Origin: Paenibacillus ehimensis NBRC 15659
GTDB lineage: Bacteria; Bacillota; Bacilli; Paenibacillales; NBRC-103111
DNA length: 64,000 bases
Direction of reading: 5' to 3'
NCBI RefSeq assembly: GCF_004000785.1
Contig: NZ_BILX01000023.1
Coordinates: 28,771 to 92,770 of the forward strand
The notes under the pieces: model-generated
What the model was told of the DNA's origin: nothing
What the model saw: the letters and a program-made list of their open reading frames with translations, nothing else
The model's database searches: none
Translations under genes and position numbers: made by a program
Shown here: piece by piece, positions 50,045-58,281 of the stretch
Position numbering within the stretch: position 1 is the first letter of the stretch
How the letters are laid out: every line of letters begins with the position of its first letter

Positions 50045-50743
50045 TTAGGCGCCGGACATCTGTTCCAGCTTGAGTTTATCCGGCGGTGAAAACTGCGGTC
50101 CGCCGGCGCTGCCCGCTGCCTTGATATCTTCAACGATTTCGGCGGGCGAACCGCCCAGGACGACAATGCGGGAGCCGAGCGCCAGCGCTTCTTCGAGATC
50201 GTGCGTGACCAGCAGCACCATCGGCTTCTTCTTATGCCACAAGCGAAGCAGCAAAGTCTGCATATCCTTCTTTGCCGCGGCGTCCAAGCTCTGGAACGGT
50301 TCATCCATGATCAGCAGCGTCGGGTCGGAAACGAACGCGCGGACCAGTGAAACCCGCTGCTTCATTCCGCCGCTCAACTGATCCGGGTAATCGCTGACGG
50401 CATGGGCCAGCCCTGCTTCCTTCAGCAGGTCGAGCGCTTTCCCGTCCGTGCCTTTACCGGGTCGGTCCGACCGTTCAAGCACCCACCGCACGTTTTCGAG
50501 CACGGTTTTTCCGGGAAGCAGCCGCGGTTCCTGAAATACGCAGCCGATGCACGCGTCGGCTCTTAAGTGAACGGCCCCGTACGCCGGGCGCTCCAGACCC
50601 AAAGCAAGCCGCAGCAGCGTTGTTTTCCCGATGCCCGACGCTCCCATCACGCAGGTGATTTGTCCTTCGGTCAGCTCCAGCGAGAAATCGGCAAATATTG
50701 TCCGTCGCTTCCCATAGTTCATGGTGATTCTATCGAATCGCAT
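50045..50743 (-). CDS. ABC transporter ATP-binding protein (SsuB/TauB type)
   Basis: A 232-residue ATPase. Walker A is GASGIGKTTLLR, the Q-loop CVFQEPRLLPGKTVLENV, the signature LSGGMKQRVSLVRAF, Walker B LLIMDEPFQSLD, and the switch His is in VTHDLEEALAL. It belongs to the nitrate/sulfonate/taurine group and powers the permease upstream. GAGGAGAG precedes the ATG. Confidence 0.92.
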   Translation of the reverse strand: MRFDRITMNYGKRRTIFADFSLELTEGQITCVMGASGIGKTTLLRLALGLERPAYGAVHLRADACIGCVFQEPRLLPGKTVLENVRWVLERSDRPGKGTDGKALDLLKEAGLAHAVSDYPDQLSGGMKQRVSLVRAFVSDPTLLIMDEPFQSLDAAAKKDMQTLLLRLWHKKKPMVLLVTHDLEEALALGSRIVVLGGSPAEIVEDIKAAGSAGGPQFSPPDKLKLEQMSGA

Positions 50744-50789
50744 GGATCGGACTCTCCTCTCTTCCTGTCGATGCGGCCGCGCATGCGAG

Positions 50790-51575
50790 TCATTTTCCAG
50801 ATCGCTGACGCTTCTTCAGAACGATTCCGCCCGCTCCGTTCTTCTTTACCAAACGGCGGACCAGCGCTTCCAGACTTATTCCAAGCACCGCCACCAGCAG
50901 CGTCCAAGCCATGACTTCCTCCGTTTTCAGATAAATTCTTGCCGTGTTCATGGCTGCGCCTATGCCTGTCTGACCGCTGATCAATTCGGACATAATAATC
51001 GTCTTCCAGCCGGTGCCGATGTTCACGGTCAGCGCCGCCGACCAAAAGGGGGCAAGCGCTGGCATGACGATGTCCCGAATCCGTTTGGCGCGGCTGACTC
51101 GGAACACCGCGGCCATCTCCAGCAGGTCCTGCGGAACCTGGCGTATGCCCTGAAACGAGTTAAAGAAAAATACCGGAAAAAGCGCAATCGTTACGACCAA
51201 AATTTGCGCCCCTCCCTGTACGCCCAGCCACAAAATCGCGAGCAGCATCCAAGATACCGGCGGAACCGCTTGAAGCAAGGTGACGGCGGGGCTCACCAGT
51301 CGGAAGACCTTATCATGAACTCCGGCTGCCAACCCGAGACCAGCCCCGAGCAGGAAGGACAGGCCGAAGCCCGAAGCTAGCCGCTGGGAAGAAAGAATGA
51401 GCGGGGGCCACAAGGTTCCCTGGTGGGCAAGCACCGCCAGCGTCCGCACCGATTCAAGCGGTCCGGGAAGAATTACGGCAGGATACAATTGAGCCAGCCC
51501 TTCCCACAGCGCCAGCAAAAAAAGATACGTATAGCTTCCGGGCCAATTGTTATAAACCGTAGTAAAAACCCGCAT
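50790..51575 (-). CDS. ABC transporter permease (SsuC/TauC type)
   Basis: A 261-residue permease with six membrane helices (start YLFLLALWEGLAQLYPAVILPG, then ILVVTIALFPVFFFNSFQGIR). The EAA loop is FRVSRAKRIRDIVMPALAPFWSAALTVNIGTGWKTII (family pattern E-A-A-x3-G-x9-I-x-L-P). It works with the ATPase and the SsuA-like lipoprotein. GGAGGAGCTTTGCCGG precedes the ATG at 51575, which overlaps the lipoprotein gene by 26 bases. Confidence 0.92.
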   Translation of the reverse strand: MRVFTTVYNNWPGSYTYLFLLALWEGLAQLYPAVILPGPLESVRTLAVLAHQGTLWPPLILSSQRLASGFGLSFLLGAGLGLAAGVHDKVFRLVSPAVTLLQAVPPVSWMLLAILWLGVQGGAQILVVTIALFPVFFFNSFQGIRQVPQDLLEMAAVFRVSRAKRIRDIVMPALAPFWSAALTVNIGTGWKTIIMSELISGQTGIGAAMNTARIYLKTEEVMAWTLLVAVLGISLEALVRRLVKKNGAGGIVLKKRQRSGK

Positions 51576-52551
51576 CCGGCAAAGCTCCTCCGATAGAATC
51601 CGGAGCGTGCCGAAGCAGCAGGTTAAAGTACCGCTCCACTTCCGGTTTGGCTTCAGCGGCATCCTTGAAGGTTAGGCCGATGTGCGGCATCGCTTCCAGC
51701 AGCGCCGCCTCCGGCATACCGAACGCGCCTGCCGCCAGCTTCATCCCCTCTTCCGGCTGCTTGACCGTCTGCTGCAGCGCCTCCCGGTACGAGCTCTGAA
51801 AGCGGACGATTTCCTCCCGATGCGTCTTGGCCCAGCGGCTATGAACAAAAATCCCCGCTTGAGGCAAGTCTTCTCCGTACGTGTCCCGCCATGCTTTCCG
51901 ATAATCGACGATGACGTTCAGCCGTCCCTCCAGCTTTGTCCGCAAGCCGCTAAGCAGGGGCTCAGGCAGGACGGCATGCTTGATCGTGCCGCCCGCCAAT
52001 TGCTGCAGGATATCCGGCACCGTCCCGTAAGCAAGCTTGACCTTTCCCTCCAGTCCTTCCTTTTGCAGCAAAAAACGGGTTAAAATATCGGGAGGGCCGC
52101 TCTGGCCGGGAATATGGACCGTTTCCTTGTCCAGATTCGCCAAGGTACGCGCTCCGGGATCGAGAGACACCAAATACATCGAACCCCAGGTGTTGATATG
52201 AAGAAGCTGCAGCGGCAGCCCTTTGGCATACATGTTCGCTCCTACGTTAAGCGGCGCGGCCACAAGCGGCACATCGTTACTTTGAATGCGGGCAAGCAGC
52301 TGCTCGATCGTGTCCCACATCTCCACCTTAAGCTTCATCTCTGTAGTTTCTTGACGCTCGACCAGCAAAGCCGGGATCAGAGAAGGAGCTTTGGGAGATA
52401 ACAGCGTGATTTGCACCGGGGCTTTGTCCGGTTCCTTGGAGGCAGTTTCGGCCTGCTGCCGGGAATTGCCCTGCGAGCAACCCGCCAAGGCGGCGAGAAC
52501 GAGCAGTCCTGCCAGAATCGATTTCAGTGCGCGATGATGTAAAAAGCCCAT
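51550..52551 (-). CDS. ABC transporter substrate-binding lipoprotein (NMT1/SsuA type)
   Basis: A 333-residue lipoprotein with the lipobox LAALAGCSQG (Cys about 25). The mature part is an NMT1/SsuA-like binding fold: APVQITLLSPKAPSLIPALLVERQ, then NDVPLVAAPLNVGANMYAKGLPLQLLHINTWGSMYLV and a long helical region. This family binds sulfonates, nitrate, thiamine precursors and related small molecules. The start at 52551 is the ATG of MGFLHHRALKS, with AAGGAG a little far (14 bases). A Fur-like box lies 42 bp upstream. Confidence 0.85.
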   Translation of the reverse strand: MGFLHHRALKSILAGLLVLAALAGCSQGNSRQQAETASKEPDKAPVQITLLSPKAPSLIPALLVERQETTEMKLKVEMWDTIEQLLARIQSNDVPLVAAPLNVGANMYAKGLPLQLLHINTWGSMYLVSLDPGARTLANLDKETVHIPGQSGPPDILTRFLLQKEGLEGKVKLAYGTVPDILQQLAGGTIKHAVLPEPLLSGLRTKLEGRLNVIVDYRKAWRDTYGEDLPQAGIFVHSRWAKTHREEIVRFQSSYREALQQTVKQPEEGMKLAAGAFGMPEAALLEAMPHIGLTFKDAAEAKPEVERYFNLLLRHAPDSIGGALPDAGFYYGL

Positions 52552-52592
52552 TACGTTCTTTCCAACTCCTTCTGTGTCCTGTAAACTAAGAA

Positions 52593-52607
52593 TAAGAATC
52601 ATTCTCA
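52593..52607. promoter_or_regulatory. Fur-type box upstream of the NMT1-ABC operon
   Basis: TAAGAATCATTCTCA is a 7-1-7 dyad (six of seven arm positions paired), and the wider 19 bp agree with the classic Fur box at 14 of 19 positions. It lies between the ABC operon and the divergent LuxR gene, over the ABC promoter. Other Fur-family sites (PerR, Zur) differ at several arm positions but cannot be fully excluded. Confidence 0.6.
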
Positions 52608-52692
52608 ATTATAAGGACACGGAGCGAAAGCACCATCCCACAAATATGGGATTGTTCGCTTGTTCATTCAAGACTACAATCGGGAGACGTTT

Positions 52693-53778
52693 ATGAATAC
52701 ACGGCTGGAAGGCTTTAAGCAAATGATGACAAAACTCGGTCAGACCGCCTCATCGTCGCAAGAATACAGAACCGCATTGATTGAGCAATTGCGTGCAGTC
52801 GTGCCATTTGATGCCGCTTGCTGCACCGCTGTCGATCCGCAGACCCTGCTATCTACGGGAGCAATTACCGAGGAGGGCGTCGAGGCCATCCATCATAGAC
52901 TGTTCGAATTTGAATATTCTCGCGGAGATGTTAACGCATACGACCGCTTGGTTCATGCGGCCGATCCCGTCGCTACCTTGAGCGGAGCGACGGAAGGTCA
53001 GATGGAGAGAAGCGCGCGCTACCGGGAAGTGCTGCTTCCCGCGGGATTCCATGACGAACTGCGTGCCGCGCTTGTCTACGAAGGAGCATGCTGGGGGTAT
53101 TTGACGTTGTTCCGTCATGCGGACCGTCCGTTATTCCAAGAGGAGGAGCGCAGATTCATTTCTTCGCTTGTCCCCTCGATGGCCTCGCAATTGCGAAAAA
53201 CAAGCCTTGCACCGCCCCCCGGGGAGCTCGCTTGGATGGAAGAAGGGCCGGGCATTTTAGTGCTATCCGACCGGTTCGCCGCGGTCTCCTCCAACACGGC
53301 TGCCGATCGCTGGCTGGCGCGGCTGCGGCAATGGGAACGCATCGACGACGGGACGCTCCCAAGACCGATCCGGGCCGTCTGCTCCCGCGCCCTATGGGAA
53401 CCCGCCGCTGCCGGGGAAAGGACATCGCCGGCGAAGGTGTGCATCCGCCTGCCTCAAGGCCCCTATCTGACTATCCAGGCAAGCCGGTTAAGCGGTCCTT
53501 CCACTGCGGTGCAGCTCGCCGTCTGGTTCGAACCGGCCAAACCGTCCGACATGCTCCCTCTTATCGCGGAAGCGTACGGCTTGTCGGAACGCGAAAAGCA
53601 AATTCTCGAACGGATCGTCAGAGGCTTGTCTACCAAAGAGCTGGCCCGTGAGCTTCATATTTCTCCGTACACCGTTCAGGATCATCTCAAGTCGATTTTC
53701 GAGAAAACCGGCGTAAAAAGCCGCCGCGAGCTGATTTGGCAGCTGTTTTCCCGGTTCGGCGTGCATGAAACTTCTTAA
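52693..53778 (+). CDS. LuxR-family regulator with GAF-like sensor
   Basis: A 361-residue regulator. The C-terminal helix-turn-helix is LSEREKQILERIVRGLSTKELARELHISPYTVQDHLKSIFEKTGVKSRREL, a full LuxR/GerE domain. The N-terminal about 170 residues (FKQMMTKLGQTASSSQEYRTALIEQLRAVVPFDAACCTAVDP) look like a GAF-type sensor, as in bacterial stress regulators of the same layout; the middle is a linker domain. GGGAGACGTTT precedes the ATG at 52693; the ATG at 52660 in frame has none. It is divergent from the Fur-box operon. Confidence 0.88.
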   Translation: MNTRLEGFKQMMTKLGQTASSSQEYRTALIEQLRAVVPFDAACCTAVDPQTLLSTGAITEEGVEAIHHRLFEFEYSRGDVNAYDRLVHAADPVATLSGATEGQMERSARYREVLLPAGFHDELRAALVYEGACWGYLTLFRHADRPLFQEEERRFISSLVPSMASQLRKTSLAPPPGELAWMEEGPGILVLSDRFAAVSSNTAADRWLARLRQWERIDDGTLPRPIRAVCSRALWEPAAAGERTSPAKVCIRLPQGPYLTIQASRLSGPSTAVQLAVWFEPAKPSDMLPLIAEAYGLSEREKQILERIVRGLSTKELARELHISPYTVQDHLKSIFEKTGVKSRRELIWQLFSRFGVHETS

Positions 53779-53782
53779 AGGC

Positions 53783-53826
53783 AAAGAGCAGAACTTTGGA
53801 GCGGCGCTCCGCAATTCTGCTCTTCG
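53783..53826 (+). terminator. Terminator of the LuxR gene
   Basis: AAGAGCAGAA and TTCTGCTCTT form the outer stem around an inner GGAGC-ggc-GCTCC hairpin, followed by TTTT after a few bases. It closes the LuxR gene. Confidence 0.8.
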
Positions 53827-53936
53827 CATTTTCGTATGGCTTGACCGGATTGCATAGGCTTCCAATCAATTATCCTCATGCGGTCACCCGTGCTGCGTAC
53901 CATCTTTCATCCGGCAGCCCCGGGCCGGCCTCTCCC

Positions 53937-54611
53937 CTATGCCCGCAGCTCCAGCCGGTAGCCAAGCCCCCGGATCGTGCTGATCTTGAACGAATACCGG
54001 TCCTCGGGAAACCGTTCGCGAAGGCGGTTCACGTGGACGTCGACGGTCCGCTCGCCTCCGTCATAGTCGTAGCCCCAGATGTCTTCGATCAACTGATCGC
54101 GCGAGAACGTTTTGCCGGGATAGCTGGCCAGCTTGAACAGCAGCTCGAATTCCTTGAGCGGAAGCGTGATGTTCCCCTGCCCTACGGAAAGCTCGTATGT
54201 AAGACGGTTCATCGTCAGTTCGCCGACCTGCAGCGTCTGCGACGAAGCGATCCGGTACCGTTTCAGCAGCGCCTTTACGCGAACGATCAGCTCTGCCGGC
54301 TCGAACGGTTTCACGAGATAATCGTCTGTGCCCAGCTCGAAGCCCTTGACCTTCTGCTTCGTCTCGCCGATCGCCGTCAGCATAAGCAGCGGCAAATCAT
54401 AAAGCAGCCGAAGCTGGCGGCACAGCTCCCAGCCGTCCATATGCGGCATCATAATATCCAGAATGACCAAATCCGCCTTGAACGATTCCAGCTTGTCGAG
54501 CGCCTCCTGCCCATGGGCGGCTTCATGCACCGTAAAGCCTTCCTGACGCAAACATACTTTGACCAGCTCGCGGATATGCGGATCGTCGTCGACCACCATG
54601 ATTCTGCTCAT
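53937..54611 (-). CDS. OmpR/PhoB-family response regulator without adjacent kinase
   Basis: A 224-residue regulator. The receiver starts MSRIMVVDDDPHIRELVKVCL, has the phospho-accepting Asp in LVILDIMMPHMDG and Lys in DDYLVKPF, and the C-terminal winged helix ends VDVHVNRLRERFPEDRYSFKISTIRGLGYRL. The start at 54611 is the ATG that begins the receiver; AAGGCGG lies upstream. No histidine kinase gene is on either side (the next genes are LuxR in convergence and MEKHLA), so the partner is elsewhere, or the regulator works as an orphan. Confidence 0.9.
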   Translation of the reverse strand: MSRIMVVDDDPHIRELVKVCLRQEGFTVHEAAHGQEALDKLESFKADLVILDIMMPHMDGWELCRQLRLLYDLPLLMLTAIGETKQKVKGFELGTDDYLVKPFEPAELIVRVKALLKRYRIASSQTLQVGELTMNRLTYELSVGQGNITLPLKEFELLFKLASYPGKTFSRDQLIEDIWGYDYDGGERTVDVHVNRLRERFPEDRYSFKISTIRGLGYRLELRA

Positions 54612-54743
54612 CTGCTTCGTAACCGCCTTTCTGATGTCAACTTCCTTCAACTAGGACTAACGATACAATAGAAATATAAACTGGATATGAACGACAGCGG
54701 GCTTCCGCACGCAAGAAATCCCCGCCGGACGGACGGGGATGCG

Positions 54744-55211
54744 TCAACAATATTCAAATTCGGAGAAGCAGGCGGCTTGCCCGGCATAGCGGCCGTCCTC
54801 ATCCGTTACATTCCAGACCGTGGCCTTCTTGATATAAAATCTTCGTCCGCTGCCGGAGATGCGGATTCCAGTGTAATCGTCGGCATATCCTTGCTCCTGC
54901 ACCTTCTTCAATAATTGCTCGCGCTGCGCTCGCTCCATCGCTTCCGCCGTGTACCTCGACGGGGTACGGGTGAACGTATCCCAATCCATCTCCCACAAAT
55001 ACAGCGCCGCTTGGTTGCCGTAATTCAAGACCGGGTCGTCCTCGGTCCCATGGGACAGCACGACAATCGGAGAGAGGAACAAGCGCTCGACCAGGCTGCC
55101 GGAGCGATCCGATCCCGGTAGCAGCTCGCTTCCCGTCAACCGGCGGTAGCTGCGTACAAGCCGCTCCGCGTGGTCAGGGCCGGCTCCGATGCCTCCATTC
55201 GGCAGAATCAT
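54744..55211 (-). CDS. MEKHLA-domain protein
   Basis: A 155-residue protein that is a single MEKHLA domain, a PAS-like module. It shows RLFLSPIVVLSHGTEDDPVLNYGNQAALYLWEMDWDTFTRTPSRYTAE, the block with the family's N-Y-x-N-x-A-x-x-L-x-E/W pattern, and IRISGSGRRFYIKKATVWNVTDEDGRYAGQAA. The function in Bacillota is unknown. Its ATG overlaps the HPr-like stop (ATGA), so the pair is translated together. Confidence 0.8.
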   Translation of the reverse strand: MILPNGGIGAGPDHAERLVRSYRRLTGSELLPGSDRSGSLVERLFLSPIVVLSHGTEDDPVLNYGNQAALYLWEMDWDTFTRTPSRYTAEAMERAQREQLLKKVQEQGYADDYTGIRISGSGRRFYIKKATVWNVTDEDGRYAGQAACFSEFEYC

Positions 55212-55474
55212 ACTTGACGCTCCTTGTTTTCCAGCATATGGCTCATCATCTCGATCGCTTCCTCTTCGTCGGCGCCTTTCGTCTGGATCGTCAGTCTTGT
55301 CCCGCGCCGGATCGGAATGAGCATCATTCCGAGGATGCTCTTGGCATCAAGCTGCATACACTCCGCCTCGAAACGGATTTTGATATCAGAACGGTATTGG
55401 TTGGCATGCTGCACAATTTGCTGCAAATATTCGGGCCGCAGGTCATCGGAAATAACAATTTCGTGAACTCGCAT
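55208..55474 (-). CDS. HPr-like protein without the catalytic histidine
   Basis: An 88-residue protein with the HPr fold. The expected G-L-H-A-R-P active-site loop reads SDDLRPEYLQQ, with no histidine to phosphorylate at position 15. The serine region is kept: CMQLDAKSILGMMLIPIRRGTRLTI matches the S46 segment (K-S-I-x-G-x-M) of HPr and Crh. This is the Crh logic (regulatory Ser site only), but the loop differs from Crh as well. GGAGGCG precedes the ATG at 55474. It is the first gene of the pair with MEKHLA, so its role may be signalling rather than sugar transport. Confidence 0.8.
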   Translation of the reverse strand: MRVHEIVISDDLRPEYLQQIVQHANQYRSDIKIRFEAECMQLDAKSILGMMLIPIRRGTRLTIQTKGADEEEAIEMMSHMLENKERQV

Positions 55475-55498
55475 GATACGCCTCCGGTACACATGTAA

Positions 55499-55981
55499 TG
55501 GAAAGAGTATATAAGATTGACTGTATTATACTGCAATTCCAAGGAGGGGAAAACGTTTGCATGCCTATTTTTTCCTCAACCGGAAAAATACGCAGTTCTC
55601 GCGTCTGCTTTTGCGGTGCATGACAAATAGCCCCGCAATCTTAAACGGAACGGAGCGTACGTTTAAGCTGCATCCCTCTTTGGCGGCTCGGCCGTCATCG
55701 CATATGTTATGCCTTAGACCCGGAGCTTTGCGTCCCCGCTTTTCAACAGGTTTGCCTTTATCAGTAAAGATGTCTTCTGCGTCCTTGCCTGGCAAGCGGC
55801 GCTTGATAAAATTGTAAGCCTTCCCGCTAAATGATGTCAAGTAATTCCTTCACACCCTGCAGGCCAGTTCCTGCATAACACAACAGCCGCCCAGCCGGAA
55901 TCAAATCCGGCCGGGACACCTTTTTGAGCCCCGCCGGGCAAACTTTCTATAGGTGTCTTTTCAACGCCATGACGAGACGGT
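55499..55981. other. Gap with no supported gene
   Basis: About 480 bp between the HPr-like gene and the PucR end. It contains a GCCGGA-atcaaa-TCCGGC hairpin (55894-55913) followed by a T-run, which may be a minor terminator. A minus-strand frame at 55565-55840 (TTG start, basic, cysteine-rich) could be translated but has no family I recognise and looks like chance. I see no promoter or RNA element with confidence. Confidence 0.5.
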
Positions 55982-57568
55982 CTACATCGGCTTCAGCATT
56001 TGTCTAAAAGTAAACGCCAGCTTCAAGCGAAGCAGATCGTTGATTTTTTTGTAATCGATTTCCAACAGCTCGCCGATCTTCTCCAGACGGTATGCCGCCG
56101 TGTTGCGGTGAATCAGCAGCTGCTTGGCCGTCTCGTTGACTTGCCCGTCGTTCTCTATGAACGTTTCCAGCGTACGCAGCATCTCCTGCGAGTATTCCGG
56201 GTCCTTCTTCAAGAGCATGTCCAGCACCTCGTTGACGTAAGTCTGCATATGCTCCTTGGGGACATGCTGGAACAAGTACGCAAGCTCGACCGTCCCGAAC
56301 TGCACCACAGCCTCCCGAATGCCGAGCCGGTCGGCCAGCCGGGACGTCTCCAAGCATTCTTTGTACGCATCCCGCAGTTGGCTTGGCCTGTTCTTCTTAT
56401 TGCTGACGCAGATCCGAAGCGGAGCGCCGCAGTCCTCCTGCAGCACCCCGCGCAGACATGTATGCAGCAAGTCGGTCAGCTTCCCGTCGGCCCCGGGTGC
56501 ATCGACCAAGAAGACGGAGAAGAGGCCCTCTTGGATGCAAAAATGAATAACCGCCATTTCCTTAAGCTCCGGGTGATACTGCATTTCCTCGCGGATATTC
56601 CGCAGCAGCCTCTCCTTCTCCCCGTCTCCCGCATCCGGCGATACCAGGGCAAGCAGCCCGCGATACGCGCCTTGAAACAGCGGAATCCCACGCCGGGCCG
56701 CTTCTTCCGTAAGAGCTTCAATCGTACCGCTCCCCCGCAAATACCGGCTCAGCAGCGCTCCCAGATCGTTCTGCGCGGCGTGGTTTCGATATTCATTGAA
56801 GATGACTCCCATATGATACGAAATGATCTCCGCCGTTTGCAGAAACAACTCTTCCTCCACCTTTATCGGATGAGGATTCTCCGGAAAAATCACCATATAG
56901 CCGGTACACTCGTCGTGTTCCGTAAGCGGAACCCGAAAACATCGGCTCTCTTCCACAAACGCCCACTGCGCTTCCTCCTCCCACGGCCAGCCTTGCAGCA
57001 GCTGCGGAGCCCCGAAGGACGTCGCATTGAATACGACTTGACCGCGGGAACCGATCACGGCAATCGGATACCCTAAGATACCCAGAAGCTTCTGAAAAAA
57101 ATGGTCTATTCGATCCGGCCTAAGTGCGAATTGCATCAGTCTCTTTTGTTTGTCGAGCACGGCGTGAAGAATTTGCGTATGATATTGCATTTCGACATGA
57201 AACAGTCCGTTTATCTGCTCGGAGAAAGAACATTCGTAAGGCAATTCGATCAGGGGGAAATCGAGACGGTTGGCTTCTTCAAGGATCGGCTCGGGCACTT
57301 CATTCCAAAAGCGGCCGATCTTAATTCCAAGTCCGGCCGAGCGTCGCTGGTTCAGCTTGCGAAGCAGAAGAATGGCATCATCCGGGACATCTTTCATCAA
57401 ATAAGCGGTCGTGAATACCATCTCCCCTTCCTTGATCCATTCGGCTTTCTCCGGCGTATCCATGACTTTGACCGACTTGACGAGGCGCGACGCACCGCTC
57501 TGTCCGGCAACGAGCTTTCCTTCGGACAACGGATAAATGGACAGCACTTGTTCGACGGTGATGTTCAT
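55982..57568 (-). CDS. PucR-family transcriptional regulator
   Basis: A 528-residue regulator. The N-terminal PucR domain begins MNITVEQVLSIYPLSEGKLVAGQSG and runs to about residue 120 (WIKEGEMVFTTAYLMK, then FPLIELPYECSFSEQINGLF). A GAF-like middle follows (AVIGSRGQVVFNATSFGAPQLLQG), and the C-terminal CdaR/PucR helix-turn-helix is LLRTLETFIENDGQVNETAKQLLIHRNTAAYRLEKIGELLEID. Such regulators control purine, urea or amino acid catabolism. The start at 57568 has AGGAGGTG at good spacing; the open extension to 57643 is not protein-like. Confidence 0.92.
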   Translation of the reverse strand: MNITVEQVLSIYPLSEGKLVAGQSGASRLVKSVKVMDTPEKAEWIKEGEMVFTTAYLMKDVPDDAILLLRKLNQRRSAGLGIKIGRFWNEVPEPILEEANRLDFPLIELPYECSFSEQINGLFHVEMQYHTQILHAVLDKQKRLMQFALRPDRIDHFFQKLLGILGYPIAVIGSRGQVVFNATSFGAPQLLQGWPWEEEAQWAFVEESRCFRVPLTEHDECTGYMVIFPENPHPIKVEEELFLQTAEIISYHMGVIFNEYRNHAAQNDLGALLSRYLRGSGTIEALTEEAARRGIPLFQGAYRGLLALVSPDAGDGEKERLLRNIREEMQYHPELKEMAVIHFCIQEGLFSVFLVDAPGADGKLTDLLHTCLRGVLQEDCGAPLRICVSNKKNRPSQLRDAYKECLETSRLADRLGIREAVVQFGTVELAYLFQHVPKEHMQTYVNEVLDMLLKKDPEYSQEMLRTLETFIENDGQVNETAKQLLIHRNTAAYRLEKIGELLEIDYKKINDLLRLKLAFTFRQMLKPM

Positions 57569-57718
57569 TTCGTTTTCTTCACCTCCTGGAATGGTCTTTT
57601 GGCGAGTCTGATTCGATTCGGACGTAATCCATGCATGCAGCAAACTTTATCAAGGTTATGGTACATGATCGATGTGTTTTTTAAGTGTATCTGTTGGATG
57701 AAGGGGCAAGCATTAAAA

Positions 57719-57745
57719 AGGAGCCTGACATGTTTTCAGGCTCCA
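57719..57745 (-). terminator. Terminator of the decayed gene at 57750-58130
   Basis: GGAGCCTG pairs with CAGGCTCC over a nine-base loop, with a run of A on the plus strand before it. It is nearly the same sequence as the pncB terminator at 58230-58256, with one extra TT in the loop. Confidence 0.7.
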
Positions 57746-57749
57746 ATCT

Positions 57750-58130
57750 CGCAAGTCCATCATTTAAAACGTACCTGTCAATAAGAGTACTGGCATTCCA
57801 TCCAAACGCTCGTCGATTTGAACAGACCCGGTGATTTACAGATCTGGCTGAAGATAATATTTACCGCTTCGCCGATTTCTTTCCCAAAAGTTCCGCCGTA
57901 ACCGTTAACTGCTCGCCGGCTTTGAGTTTCCATACCCACCTATGGGAGGATAATCGAGCATGTACTCGCCGTCCCATTTGGCGTTTTCCATCTTGTAGGT
58001 CCCATCTGATCGCTTTAACGTTACTATTGCATACGGTTCGAACCATCCTTTTAAATAAGCGCTGCTATCATAGAGACTCCGCCCAGATTAAACGGACTGC
58101 ATCGTTCGCTTCCTCCTGAATTTGTACAAA
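57750..58130 (-). pseudogene. Decayed gene with frameshifts
   Basis: Three minus-strand frames each hold part of one protein. First DLLLFVQIQEEANDAVRLIW (from about 58130), then DSSAYLKGWFEPYAIVTLK and KMENAKWDGEYMLDYPPIGG in the next frame, then VWKLKAGEQLTVTAELLGKK in the third, ending at 57861. The blocks follow on without gap, so at least two frameshifts are needed. The middle resembles a beta-rich exported or stalk-type domain, but I do not recognise a family. It keeps its own terminator. Confidence 0.5.
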
Positions 58131-58229
58131 AAGAAGCAGGTCAATACAAATAATCTACTATAAAACTTATATGGATAATAATACTATAATATTGAAAAAT
58201 GGACCATCCTTTTTTTATAGGAGCACAAA

Positions 58230-58256
58230 AAAGGAGCCTGACATGTTCAGGCTCCG
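58230..58256 (-). terminator. Terminator of pncB
   Basis: GGAGCCTG (58233-58240) pairs with CAGGCTCC (58248-58255), with six A on the plus strand before it. Almost identical to the terminator at 57719-57745. Confidence 0.8.
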
Positions 58257-58281
58257 ATAACAAAACGGCTGTACTCGCCGC

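Noticed and set aside
55565..55840. A 91-codon minus-strand ORF with a TTG start and AAGGA upstream.
   Set aside because: Basic, cysteine-rich, no recognisable domain, and the opposite strand gives an equally long frame; probably chance.
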